DNA of 64,000 nt from Gavia stellata (GCF_030936135.1 NC_082605.1:18620261-18684260), one strand, 5' to 3'; shown: positions 40,801 to 51,289, counted from the first letter of the stretch. The notes: generated from the letters alone by a model not told the origin. Program-made: numbers and translations.

Positions 40801-43800
40801 TGCTTGTGTGTATTTCATTTATGAGTGTTTTGACCTTAGACATCTAGTAGAAAGTATTTTACATGTTACTGATGTAACAATGGGCTTCATTCCCTAGATT
40901 AAACCAGTCATACCTACTGTTTTTTATTCTTGCACATTATAACAGCTTATAACAGAACTTGTTTGGATGCTGTCAGCCACACTGAGGGGATATGGGGTTT
41001 TTTGGGTCTCGCTCCTGTGCTCAAGTGTGCCGTGGTTTGCAGGGTCTGGGAAGAGCTCTGGCACTATTTCTGGCTGAGATTATTTAAGCAAGGGTAAATA
41101 TCCTACTAAATGGCTCCGCGGTGAGGTAGATCCCACAGTCGAACTCTTCAGAGGTGCCTGTAAGCTTAAAATACCCATTTCCAGTAATCTGTATGTGGGT
41201 GGTGTGGGCTGTTCGTAATGGCAGGAATGAAGGCAAACAGACACACTGGGCTCTGAAACACCATTGCTGTGTGCTGAGTAACACCAGAAATAGTCAGGTA
41301 AAATAAGATACTAAATGCTGCCTGTATCCCCCTGCCTCATTTCCAGCATCGTTTTTGCAGCATTTTGGTTCAGGGTTTTTGAGTAACACAGAATCTTTCT
41401 CTTAGATCTCATAGTTTGACTTCTGGACCTCTCTTTCTGCTCAGTTTGCTTTCTCTTGTTCTGACTTCTCAGCCTGATCTAACTTCAGAGTTGGCTCTGC
41501 TTTGAGCAGGAGGTTGGTCTTGAGACCTTCAAAGTCCCTCTGACATATATTATTCTGTGATTCCGATTTTCACTGGTCCTCCAACTGGTAGAGACTACTA
41601 TGCACAAGACCTCCCTTCTTTCCTCCTCCGCCCAAAGCTGCTGGCATGTTCCACTTCCTCAGATTTAAACCCTTCCTTTCAGCGTGCACAGTCTTCGTTA
41701 ATCTATTTCCCTCTTTCATAATTTTGCACTTTCCTGAACCACCTCTTTACATAAATGCAAGACCAAACTCATTCTTCTGAGCTACAGCTAATCCATCATC
41801 CCAAACTGTTTCTACCTACATAGATTGCTATTAAGATTTAATTAACAACTGTTCTGCTGAAGCTTCAGTCCTGGTCAGCAGTATCGGAGTTGCATTATAT
41901 AGAGGCATTAAAAATGCAACAGTATTCATGATATGAGCTTCGTAATATGAACCAGTGCTTTGTGTGTATGGTTTAGCATCATAATAAATCAAGAAGCTCC
42001 TATGTTGCGATCATGTATTCACCTGGTTTATTATTGCCATTTGCCTTCTCTGATGACAGTTTAAAGTCCTGGAGGCAGGAGCTGTCACCGACTACACAGC
42101 CACCGTGTGGCATGGGACATGCTGCCATCTCCACACAGTGCGGATCATCTTTCTCTTCCAATTTTCTTCCTGAAGTCACCCTAGAAGCTGGCAGCAGCAC
42201 CTCAGGGGCACTAATATTGCAGAATTTTACCTGCTTTGTGTCAAAGATGCCCTTCTGTCAGAAGATACCTGCCTCAAGGACCATTTTGCACTCTTTCCCC
42301 AGGTCCCATTAGCAGTATTTTAGTAAACCGCTATGGCAGCCGACCCGTGGTTATATTCGGAGGCCTGCTGTGTGGCATTGGGATGGTCTCAGCTGCCTTC
42401 TGCACCAGCATCCTGCAGCTCTACATCTGTGTGGGCTTCATCACAGGTAAGAAGAAAGTGTCTCCTTTCCACTTGCATTTGAGGTTGTCTTCTGTTGGCT
42501 TGGGCACCCACCCTTGGACACCTCAGCCAAACACAGTGGGAACCTGGGGAGATAAAAAGCTGGTGGGACAGGGGCCCTCACTTGTTAGCTGCTCCAGGTG
42601 AGCTTTAGCAAAGAGCATATCCCCGGCTAAGCGTGGTGTTCCTGACTGAACATCGCGTGTGGGATTTTAGCAGGGGATGTGCTCTTTGCAGATGAGTGCT
42701 CTCAGCCAGAGGCAATGGTGAGCATGGACATCAGTGCCCTCAGCTCCCAATGAAGTGAACGCGGGTTGACTGCACTCTGCCCTGGGCAAAGCAAGCCCTT
42801 TGAGATACAAGTGCAACTATGAAGAAAGCACCCGTGTTCCTATATTACTGTACGTTATCTTCCCTCTATGAGATATACGAAATGAGATTTCAGGGGTTTG
42901 CTTTGGTTTACTTGCCCTTTGCTTGCTTGTGAGGTTAGGAGGTCCTTTATCTGAAAATAATAACCACTAGTGTTGATTGAAAATGTGCAATATTCTCCAT
43001 ATTGAGAAAAAAAATAAACTATATTTCCTTATTGAAGTTATAATTTGAATTTTCTGTATTGAAATATGAATTTCCATATTGGAAACTCAAGCAGGAGAAG
43101 GCATAGGCTCAGTCCAGCATCTTTAAAACCTGCAGGTCCTGGGTTACTGCTTTTAAAGGTGGATGGATTGGAGTTCTCCACCTGTGTGAGTATAGATGCT
43201 TAATTGTAAGCATTTTTGTTTGATTGTTTTGGCTAAGGTACAGCCAATATTTCTTCCAGTGCAGGTGGGACGTCTGCCTGAAAACATGACACAATGAGTT
43301 CAAAATTGGCTTCTGAGGTTGCAGAGTGTATGTTTTAATGAATGTTCCCTATCTCTCTGCCGCTGCATTAAGTGTTGCTGCTTTCTGAACATGAAAAGTG
43401 CGAGCTCAACATTTAAAATCAATAAAACCAGCCACTAGCAAAGTAAATTGGTACAGAAAGTTTGTCACCCTGTTCTCCTACAACAATATTGCTTTATTAG
43501 ATCTGTACAGTAGTGAATAAATCCCCATGTAGGTTTCCCTCTCTTAAACCTTACTCTTTCTAAGGTGAGTCACTGTAGTTAGATGAAACTGTGTTATTAC
43601 TAAGTGGATAAATCTTGTAGATTCCTTGAAAGAGATTCTAGAAACAAAGTGATAAGAAATAAAAATAACCACTGTCTCCCATGGATAAATTCAATATTTA
43701 GCGATGCATGAGCTTGCATCATTCCCTGCTAAACAAATGTCCTCTAGCAAGTTCACTAACCCTGGATTAGCACAAGAAAACCATAAAACCTTTACTAAAA

Positions 43801-46800
43801 ACATGCCTTTTTGTGAGCAGAAGGGCTCAGGCAAGGAACAGTGCTGTAGGAAGGCACCAACTCCTATTTTCAAAGGTACTTGTCTAAAAATGTGCCAGGA
43901 GGGAATTTTGTGCCTAACCCCAATGGGCCTAGGATTTATGAAGACCTTGCACTTTTTTGGTCCAAATCTGGTCCGTTGCCCATCCCAGAGAGTCGATATA
44001 TGAGCTGTGCACGTGTAACCCTCATGCCAGTGACAGGGTACAGGGGCAAAGCTGCCCCCGTGTCTCCCTTGTCTTTAATGCCGTGATGTTTCCTCAGAGC
44101 AAATCACATTTTTTGTCACGTACGTCTTTCCCTCCTGCTTGCTGAATGAGGGCAGCTGCATGGATGAGGTCTTAGCTAATAACCCACCGTTTCCAGGCAT
44201 GGTGTGTGTGTGCTGGGGAAGGAATATTAATTTGTCAGAGAAGGGAAGATGCTTGTAATCCTGCTAACATGCTTGATGCCTCTAATTATGCTTGAAGCGC
44301 TTTCACTGCTCAGGCCTAACGTGGAAGCATTCAAGGGCAATTAAGAAGCTGCCTGCTCATCACGCGGCTGAGACAGCGTTACTGTATGAGGAGAGAGACT
44401 TCTGTAAAGGCGATTTGCAATGACTGTAAAGCAACCTGTAAACATCACACTCTCTCTAGCGTCCTTCCCACTAGCCTGAAAAGAAAACAGACTGATGTAA
44501 AAGACCATGTTCATGTAATTTGCAGGGATGGAGATAAAAACAAGATAGTTGGTACTAGGCGGTCCCTGCTACAGTCCTGTGCCTTTGGCATATTAATAGA
44601 GGTCTTTTCAGAGGAGCAGAGCAGGAAGTATCTGTTTACAGTGGAGGGATTAGACACGGCAATCTCAGTTGCTTTCTTGATTATGTCTTTTTCCATTTGC
44701 ATGTAGAACAGGGGCCGGGCTCCACTGTCAGAGGCAGGTCTGAAGCAGCTCTGTCCTTGATGGCACCAAGCTGTGGGCTGCACGAGGCACTTTGCATATG
44801 CTGTAAAACCCATGTTCTCTTCCTCACTTGTTTCCTTATAGCACTTAGAAAAATAAATGGGGTTTGCAAGCTGTCGACCTGGATAGATGCCAGCCAGGAT
44901 GCATTAAATAGGTGTTTAGGCATGCAACCTCTTTGTCAAGTCCGAGGTAGTAGCAAGCAAATTTCAAAGCTAAATACAAGGCAATAATGACTGGTCAGAG
45001 TTTAGTTCAATGTGTAGCAATTAGACTGCCACGAAATAAAATGGGATGTAGGGTGAAGCATGTTGACTAATGAGTCTGGAGTCTTTGCCTCAGCTGTTAA
45101 TGTTGAACATTGAAATACCTGGTAGGGTCTTCCCTTGCTAATAAAGTAAGAACAAGATCAATAGCTACACAGCTCACTCCTGAAGCACCACTTATTTCCT
45201 TCTAATATGAGGGAGATGTATTTAATCTAGGGAAGGATGCTCCCTCTGGCACAGGCTTGCTTCTGTTCATGCAACATCACTGATAGGCCTCCCTGTTGTA
45301 TCCTTGGGGAGAAAATGTGGCTATTATTTGAGTAACAATTTCAGCCATGGAAAAGCTGCTGTAGTTTCTGAAAACTGGAATAAAATGGATGTAAATATTT
45401 CCAACTAAAGTCAGCCAAAAGCTTAAAGTAAATTGAAATTCCAGTCAGTCAATTTGAAACTCTCTGAATTTAATTAATGGGAAGAGCATGAGGTAATATT
45501 AAATTAGATTTGTCTGACTGGCAAATTAATGTTCACATAATAAAAAATTTGATTTGATTATTGGTTAAGTGGGTAGCTGGCATCCAGTCTGATTTTCCTT
45601 CTCCACACAACATGTGGTAGGTCCCTACCAAAAATGATTCTGTGGAAATGATGGTTCAATTTCTGCCCTTACCTACCAGCCTGGGAAATAGGGAGTTAAA
45701 TGCAGTAATCCACTGGGTTGCATCTTCTCAGGTGAAAGAAGATGCATTCCTATATCTGCGCACCATCAAGGGTGTTCTCTAACCAAGGCTGTGTTTTGCC
45801 TCCATAGTTCTCAGGTCAGCCCTCTCACCGGGATGAATTTGGCCCCTTATGGGTTATGAGCAGGCTGTACTTCCCGAAGACATGCCCTACCAAATATATG
45901 GACTACCTAGAAAAGCTCATGCTGAGAATGTGTTTCATATCAAGACTAATTTTTATATGTTGCCATTTCAATTTATTTTTAATGTTGTAAACTTCCAAGT
46001 AATTAAAAAAATGAATCATATACTTGGCAAAAAACATACTTTTGTGTAACCATTCAAACTGAAGCTATCCAACATCAGTTGAATTCTGCTGCATCAGTTG
46101 GATTCTACTCTATCAGCGACTAATGGTAGTGTTCCTTAATTAATTTTGAGGACCTTGACCTTTCTAAATTCTCTTCTGTAAAGCAATATGCCTAATTATG
46201 TACTGCACAGTTAAACAAACTAATTATGTAGACTAATGAACAAGAAAAAATCTGCATGACCCTATTTTCAGGATTCATGTTCTCTGGTATAATCACTTCA
46301 AGGATTACATTTCTGCTTAGTTCTAATGTGGCTCATTCTTTCTTGGATGATAGGGTGGTAAATATGTGGCATGATTTTAAAGTGTCATTTTGATGGAGTT
46401 CTGACAATTTAACTTTTTAAGGAAATACAGCACATCATAGAAATGTTTGAAAGGAAGAGATTATTACATGCTAGCACTCTCAAACAGAACCACAGAAAGT
46501 TGAGACCATGACAGCATTTGGTATCTCTGCCTTCAGATTTCACCTGTGCAAGAGAAGCTGGCTAACTGAATTAGCAATGCAGATTTATAATACCATTTAT
46601 ATATCTAAATGCAATAAAAATACATTTTAATTAAAGGAAACACTCTAGGGTCCTGTTTAATTAGCATCCTCAGTAGCTGTTTTGCTGTGTACTTGCAGAC
46701 CTCTTAATCTTTTGCATCAGACCTGAATTGCTCACACCACCAAATTAGTAGCGGCTGAGACAGGTGATGTTATTTTCTGTGAAGGTCTGTCTGCCCGGCA

Positions 46801-49800
46801 GCAGTGTTGGGTGCCCACCACCCGTGGAAGGGGGTGCCAGCCCCAGCCGCACGTGAGGAGGATGCGCTTTGGTGGTCAGCACTGTCCAAGCCAGAACAAC
46901 CTACCTCAAACAGGGAGTTGTCATGTTTTTTTAATAGATCCGTCTTCTTCTCCAACAAGGCTGCTGTGTCTGGACAAAATCAGCCAGCATTCGTTGAGGG
47001 TATAGTTTCAGTTTATTCTGAAGCAAACTCTTTGTGCTATGTTTGCCACCCAAGAGATTTGCAGTGCGAAAGGAAGGGGTGTTCTCTGACTGAAAGTGTC
47101 TTTGTGGGGTCTGGTTACCCAAATGCGGCAGCCAGAAGCTTAGGGATATCTTAAGCAAAGTTGGCATCCAGACTACCATGTTGAAGAGGCACCAGTGGAC
47201 CTACTGTTCATGAATTTGCCTAAAACAATGAGCTGAGGATAAATGGGTCTCAAATCTTCCCTTGTGTATCTCAACTATTTTCCTCTGTTCCAGGATTCGG
47301 CCTTGCTCTCAACCTCCAACCATCAGTAATAATCATAGGGAAATACTTTTTAAAGAGAAGACCCATCGCAAATGGCCTTGCTATGGCGGGGAGCCCTGTG
47401 ATGCTTTGCACCCTGGCTCCTCTCAACCAGTTCCTTTTTGACAACTTTGGCTGGAGGGGCAGCTTTTTAATTCTTGGGGCAATTTTATTAAACTGCTGTG
47501 TGGCTGGAGCCCTTTTCAGACCCATCGGGGCAGCCACAGCATCAGTCAAAACCCAGGCGATTGAGGAAGGGAAGGATGCTCTCAAGGACAAGGTCACTAA
47601 GGATGTCATGGAAATGAGTAGTCCTGTGAACATCCCCATGGAGACCAAAACGGAAGACGAAGGAGGAAAAGACTGTTGTGAGAAAATCAATCAATACCTT
47701 GATTTTTCCCTCTTTAAGCACAGAGGGTTCTTGATTTACTTGATCGGAAATGTGCTCATGTTCCTGGGATTTTTTGCCCCCATTGTTTTTCTGGCACCCT
47801 ATGCAAAGCACATCGGCATTGATGAATATTCAGCTGCTTTCCTCCTTTCTATCCTTGCTATTGTGGATATGATTGCCCGACCTACCACTGGCATCATTGC
47901 AAACAGCAAGTGGGTGAGGCCGCGGATTCAATACTTTTTCAGCTTCTCCATTGCTTTCAACGGCACCTGCCACCTTCTGTGCCCACTGGCTTCTGGCTAC
48001 ACGGGGCTTGTCGTCTACTCTGTCTTTTTCGGCTTGGCCTTCGGCATGGTTTGTGCCATGCTCTTTGAAACGCTCATGGACCTCGTGGGAGCTGCCCGGT
48101 TCACAAGCGCTGTTGGCCTGGTCACCATTGCGGAGTGCTGCACAATATTGCTGGGACCACCTATTGGAGGTGAGTGTATTTTCTTCCTCTGCTTCCACTG
48201 GGTTGTTGCTTATATTTAGACTCTTGCAAGCACAGTTGGCAAGAACTGATTCTAAATGTGTTTTCTCTGCTTCCTACCCAATTTTCCCACTAGTAATTGG
48301 GCAGGGAAGGCAGGTCCTAGGTATGTCCTCCAGCATTTACTCTTTACTCCTTTCTGTGTAGTCCTCCAGTTGGAGTCAAGGGTTTGTAGAATGATCTTTT
48401 AGTCCCTGATACCTTCAAACACTTGAACTGAACTTGCAGAGTGGGACTTCCTGCAACACCAAGAACCTTGCACTTCAGACAACTCCTTCTGGAGGCTCCT
48501 CCTGTTGCAAAAGGCTGGAGTCCACCACAATTTAAGCACAGTAAAATACAATGGTTCTATGAAATCCTCTTGTCGACTCAAACCTGGTATATGCTATTTG
48601 TCTCTAAGGCTCTGAGTACTTCCACTTATGGATTTCAATTATCTCAGAGCATCTGATAGATTTAAGGCTCTTCCAAAAATAAAAAAATGTTTATTTTGGA
48701 TGGCATGGTTTGAAATATCAAAAGACAGAGACCCTCAAATGTCCATGCTGACAATATTGAACCTCCAGCAGGGCTTACAGTCATCTGAAGATAAATGATT
48801 TTAACAGCCTCCGCTTCTTTCCCTCTATAGCGTGTGCTCATTTCTTTTTCTACAAGGAACACACCATGTCTGGAAGACACCATATTTGAATCTGGCATTT
48901 GGCTCAAGTGCAGTCCTTACCAAATCTGAGCTGACTATGAATTAAATGACTTTATAGGTGACATCCTCTCAGTGTATAGATACCATCCTATCTATGTGCC
49001 CTGTCCTGCAATTTGCATTTCACCTGTAGGCAAGCTTGAATAACTGGTTTGGAAACTGTTTACCTTTAAGTATGCTAAAATGTTTAATTAGGTTGTGTGT
49101 GCTGTCTGTATTTTGATGTATAAAAGTTAAAGTCTGCTAATTCTTTTGATATGACAGCATCATCATAAATTTAAAGAATACACAGAAAGAAGGCAGTTTA
49201 AACCCGTTTCCTGGATTCAAAACTGAGATCTGGCTAATACTCTGTATGACGCAACTTGCAGAGCCGTTTAATTCTTCATATGACCATGTAGCTCATACAG
49301 TGTGACAGAAGCAGCTGTATCCTCTTGCTTAGAGATTCATTATTTAGTTAATGACAAACAAAAGAAAATAGAATTTTAAAATGACCATTTTCTGAATTAT
49401 GTAATTTTCTGTGTGGAAGATTAAGTTAATGACCAGAGACTGCTAATGAGGCTAAAACAGTTCTATGTAATAATCAGTAATATTAGTTTTGTAGGGTTTT
49501 CCCCACCATTTTAATAAGCAGCAAATTTATTGGTTCTTTGGCATTTTAATAACCTACTGCAGGGTTCTGCTTTAATGAACTAAGTAAATTGTTCCCAGTG
49601 TGTTTTACGACTTTATCTTATTCTCAAAGGAAAAGAGGCAAGGCTATCCTACTGTTGAATTTTCCAATACTCTACTCATTAAAACTCTCATTGAAACCAA
49701 TTTAGGAGACCTCTAGGTCATCCTGATTAGCAGAAAAGGAAAAATTGTTGCAATTAGCGTTTGGTTGATGTTTCACCAGTAACATGAAAAACACAGTGCA

Positions 49801-51289
49801 TTGAAAATGGTGCACCAAGACATCTAGGAATGATTCAGGAAGAACCGTTGACCAAAACCAGTTAAAAATTACTGGTTTTGTGATCAAGAAATCTATTTGG
49901 TGGCCATAAAATCCCTTGTTAGTGTAATGCAGTGGGATAATTAATCATCAGCTTTTCAACATTAGGGGTCAGTCAGGAAGTAATTAAAGGTCCCTCTTTT
50001 TAAGGAGGAGAACGCATTCCAAAAAGTCAGAGAGCTAATGGATGATGGGCCAGTTTCAAGGAGGACTATCTGTACTGTGAAGGCCAGGTTAGGAGTGGGT
50101 CTTACTTTAATCAGGATTTGGGATGTTAAGGATGGTTTGTGTTGCGCCAGTAAATGGGAATTAATGCTCAGGATCATAATCCCAATAAGATTTGCATTAC
50201 ATTTTGACATAATGGAGAACACTGACATTTCAATTAAGCCGTCTCCCTTCAATTATTCTGTAACTCCGTAGCAGAGGCATTAACCTTTGAGAGGAACCTG
50301 TCACATTTGTCTTGGCATTGAAATTATCTGACATTGACAGCATCATCTTTGCTTTCCCTGGAACTAATGTTTTCCAGTTCCACGCAGTGCCCTTTCATCT
50401 TTAGCTCACGAGTATAGACGCAGAAAGGGCAGCTGTGACCAAAAGCTGAGTCCCCTCTAATGCTGGTGAATGACCCGTGGTGGAATAAATTGGAGGGTCT
50501 TTGTCAAGAGTCTGAGATGAGACCCTGTGGCCAGGTGCCATCTCATGAAGGTCTTCCTGAAAGCTGTCGCTTTTGTTGGCAGCCTGACGACTACCGAGTC
50601 AAATGGACATCCTTGTAGGTGATCATTGGAATCAGTGGAAAGACTGCAGACTCTGTGATCAGAGGACTTAGGTTCTGCATGGAAAAAATAGGTGTGCCTG
50701 AAAAGTCCAGACTTTGCAATGTAGGTTCTCTGTTCCCTTCTACTTAACTGTACACATTATTGGTAGTATTACCTGTATGAACGTTAACTACCCACAGGCT
50801 AATAGTGGAACATGTGTGAAGTATTTGCAGGATTTCCACAAATACTCTACGTATTTGTGGAAGAGATCAGAAGTCCAGAGAATGTCTTATCCTAAAGCCA
50901 CATAGGGTGTCCCTTTACATTTAGGATCTGAAAACACAATGTTCTTGCCTTCATCTCTAAGTTTCTTTTTTTTTTTTTTTAATATATGTTTTACAGGAAC
51001 TCTTATTGATACCTTTGGGGACTATAAATATATGTTCATTAAATGTGGAGCTGTGATGGTCCTGGCAGGAACCTTCCTGTTCATCATGAATTATTATAAT
51101 TATCGTATGCTTGCCAAGGAGGAGAAGGAAAGAAAGGCAAAAGAAGAGGAGCCTAAATCTGTAAGGACAGAAAATGAAGGCAGAAATAACTGGAAGAAAG
51201 AAACCACACAGGATGGGCCTGAGTTGGAACCTTTGAGACAGGAACAAGAAGGACTGAAGAAGGAAGTGAATGGCACAAATGAAGTTTAA
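13650..51289 (+). CDS. SLC16A7: Proton-linked monocarboxylate transporter 2-like gene (whole coding span, two alternative starts)
   Basis: This is the assembled gene: first coding exon 1a (13650-13866) or 1b (25471-25702), then exons 42303-42446, 47294-48169 and 50997-51289. The products are 509 or 514 aa, near the usual 480-500 aa for MCT1/MCT2. MCTs are 12-TM plasma-membrane symporters that move lactate, pyruvate and ketone bodies with a proton, normally with an Ig-family partner (embigin or basigin). Family hallmarks seen are the DGGWGW signature before TM1, FPK in TM1, [16 protein letters not shown] at TM4/5, and the Asp/Arg pair in TM8 (D317 and R321 in the 514-aa form). The TM7-TM9 stretch ([37 protein letters not shown]) fits MCT2 better than MCT1, MCT3 or MCT4. 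All junctions are GT-AG and phase 1. Family is near certain; the SLC16A7 assignment is recalled from family knowledge, and an avian MCT2-like paralogue is the alternative. Confidence 0.87.
13867..24710. other. Interval between exons 1a and 1b (intronic for the 1a transcript)
   Basis: Apart from the antisense CR1 at 15229 no gene is recognised. I looked here for second copies of exons 2-4, as expected if exon 1a belonged to a separate tandem transporter gene, and found none. GC content rises towards 24.7 kb as the CpG island is approached, which opens several long but motif-free frames on both strands. Confidence 0.6.
15229..15493 (-). mobile_element. CR1 LINE, 5'-truncated, reverse orientation, in the interval between exons 1a and 1b
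   Basis: Read on the plus strand it starts with the reverse complement of the CR1 tail (agaatcacacaatcactaag, gttggaaaagacctgtaaga, tcatcaagtccaacc). It continues through the typical CR1 3' segment (cacctccagggatggtgact, agtgtctcaccactctc) to cctcttgtcctgac. About 265 bp are retained and divergence looks moderate. It lies antisense to the transporter gene. Confidence 0.95.
24711..25640. promoter_or_regulatory. CpG island and probable promoter of the exon 1b transcript
   Basis: This is the only stretch of the window with very high G+C and dense CpG. It contains several GC boxes of the Sp1 type (ggggcgg and gccccgccc) around 24845-24930 and no evident TATA box. It sits immediately 5' of exon 1b and extends into it. 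A good donor (cgcag then gtgggt, exon end 25024) could close a noncoding first exon that splices to the acceptor at 25421. CpG islands of this kind mark broad vertebrate promoters, so it probably drives the 1b form. The start site itself is not identifiable. Confidence 0.75.
24911..24974. repeat. Pentanucleotide repeat (GCCCC)4 then (GTCCC)8 in the CpG island
   Basis: Four units of GCCCC (24911-24930) run straight into eight units of GTCCC (24931-24970) plus a partial unit. The minus strand therefore carries twelve regularly spaced G3-G4 runs, a classic G-quadruplex-forming pattern. The one-base change of unit part-way suggests mutation followed by expansion. Array length is likely variable between individuals and prone to assembly error. 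Confidence 0.9.
25471..25702 (+). CDS. SLC16A7: Alternative first coding exon 1b of the MCT2-like transporter (TM1 version b)
   Basis: The exon encodes 77 codons plus one base. The ATG at 25471 follows gccccgcc, a strong Kozak context. The N-terminus is a doubled MPPPA, then a Pro/Gly-rich linker, the PPDGGWGW signature, TM1 with FPK (Lys43), and TM2 up to TTYGA. The donor is GTGAGT at 25703, phase 1. The strong acceptor ttctttttcag ending at 25421 starts the exon at 25422, so 49 nt of 5' UTR lie on it and a separate noncoding first exon is expected in the CpG island just upstream. Residues such as [12 protein letters not shown] and [14 protein letters not shown] resemble vertebrate MCT1/MCT2 more closely than exon 1a does, so this is probably the ancestral form. 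Base composition is GC-rich, unlike exons 2-4. Confidence 0.9.
32381..32470. mobile_element. Old MIR-like (CORE-SINE) relic
   Basis: The stretch aaaggggaaactgaggcaca followed by gg, then a gap, then caaggacaagcagcaagtgg and ctaacagagtcccggcc follows the order of the MIR core region (gaaactgaggcacag, then caaggtcacacagcaagtgg, then cagagccggg). Ancient CORE-SINEs are shared by amniotes and survive as diverged relics in birds. Family is by pattern recall, not alignment. Confidence 0.5.
33251..33535 (-). mobile_element. CR1 LINE, 5'-truncated, reverse orientation, in the first intron
   Basis: It begins with tatcatagaatagtttgggt and tggaagggacctttaaaggt, the reverse complement of a CR1 3' end, and includes the CR1 segments ctctgggcaacctgtgccag and ttaccccttgtcttatcaca. 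About 285 bp remain. It is antisense to the transporter. It looks younger than the copy at 5903 because the terminal motif is closer to consensus. Confidence 0.95.
42303..42446 (+). CDS. SLC16A7: MCT2-like transporter coding exon 2 (end of TM2, TM3, start of TM4)
   Basis: The exon is 144 nt with acceptor ctctttccccag ending at 42302 and donor GTAAGA at 42447, phase 1 at both ends. It completes the split Gly and encodes residues 79-125 of the 514-aa form. It begins [20 protein letters not shown], the cytoplasmic TM2-TM3 turn with the conserved NRYGSRPV motif of MCTs and of the wider major facilitator superfamily, then TM3 ([13 protein letters not shown]) and the start of TM4 ([11 protein letters not shown]). 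The 144-nt size and phase match the second coding exon expected for MCT1/MCT2. The frame continues past the donor, but the sequence there is not MCT-like. Confidence 0.95.
42447..47293 (+). other. SLC16A7: Second intron (4.8 kb)
   Basis: The intron is AT-rich. It contains a degenerate cluster of tattg-containing repeats (42991-43090), a 19-bp tandem duplication (46073) and an 11-bp direct repeat ctaattatgta at 46192 and 46220, whose TAATTA core is a typical homeodomain site. No exon-like frame was found. Confidence 0.75.
46073..46116. repeat. Short 19-bp imperfect tandem duplication in intron 2
   Basis: Two adjacent 19-bp units begin catcagttg (46073-46091 and 46092-46110), matching at 16 of 19 positions, with a partial third copy (tatcag) after them. 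It lies in intronic AT-rich DNA with no known function. Confidence 0.6.
47294..48169 (+). CDS. SLC16A7: MCT2-like transporter coding exon 3 (TM4 to TM11, transport core)
   Basis: The exon is 876 nt, with acceptor tcctctgttccag ending at 47293 and donor GTGAGT at 48170, and encodes residues 127-417 of the 514-aa form. In order: the end of TM4 ([10 protein letters not shown]); the TM5 motif [20 protein letters not shown] (141-160); TM6 ([24 protein letters not shown]); a charged cytoplasmic loop of about 55 residues (202-256); TM7 ([22 protein letters not shown]); TM8 with D317 and R321, the proton/substrate-coupling pair of MCTs; TM9 ([20 protein letters not shown]); TM10 ([25 protein letters not shown]); and TM11 ([20 protein letters not shown]). 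Beyond the donor the frame stays open to 48219, but those residues are intronic. Departures from the usual motif are VCAMLFETL, where the SSVLFETL form is more common, and CCTILLGPP in place of PVLLGPP. Confidence 0.97.
48170..50996 (+). other. SLC16A7: Third intron (2.8 kb)
   Basis: AT-rich intronic DNA ending in a long T-run and the exon 4 acceptor. It carries the perfect hairpin at 50834-50862. The part around 49930-50290 is complex, non-repetitive and rich in ATTA cores, which could fit a conserved noncoding element but cannot be judged from one sequence. Confidence 0.75.
50834..50862. repeat. Perfect 12-bp inverted repeat (hairpin) before exon 4
   Basis: The arm ttccacaaatac (50834-50845) is exactly complementary to gtatttgtggaa (50851-50862) around a 5-nt loop (tctac). 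It lies about 134 bp upstream of the exon 4 acceptor, so it would be present in the pre-mRNA of intron 3. Confidence 0.85.
50997..51289 (+). CDS. SLC16A7: MCT2-like transporter coding exon 4 (TM12 and C-terminal tail, stop)
   Basis: The acceptor ttttacag ends at 50996 after an unusually long run of T (about 50965-50980). Codons for residues 419-514 follow, and the stop TAA is at 51287-51289. The segment starts [18 protein letters not shown], the TM11-TM12 loop and TM12 ([16 protein letters not shown]), then [17 protein letters not shown], the conserved Y-R-LAKE boundary after TM12. The rest is a hydrophilic, Lys/Glu-rich cytoplasmic tail ending NGTNEV. Such tails in MCTs are poorly conserved and carry targeting information. 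The open frame before the acceptor is T-rich intron and not coding. Confidence 0.95.

Larger units (their letters stand above)
25703..42302 (+). other. SLC16A7: First intron of the 1b transcript (16.6 kb)
   Basis: The intron is bounded by the GTGAGT donor of exon 1b and the polypyrimidine-AG of exon 2. It contains one antisense CR1 (33251-33535) and one MIR-like relic (32381-32470). The open frames (for example 217 codons at 29269-29922) lie in locally GC-rich stretches and show no domain or splice context. A large first intron is usual for SLC16 genes. Confidence 0.75.

Noticed and set aside
48170..48219. Continuation of the exon 3 frame past the donor
   Set aside because: The canonical GTGAGT donor and the in-phase match to exon 4 at 50997 show this is intron; the extra residues are not MCT-like.
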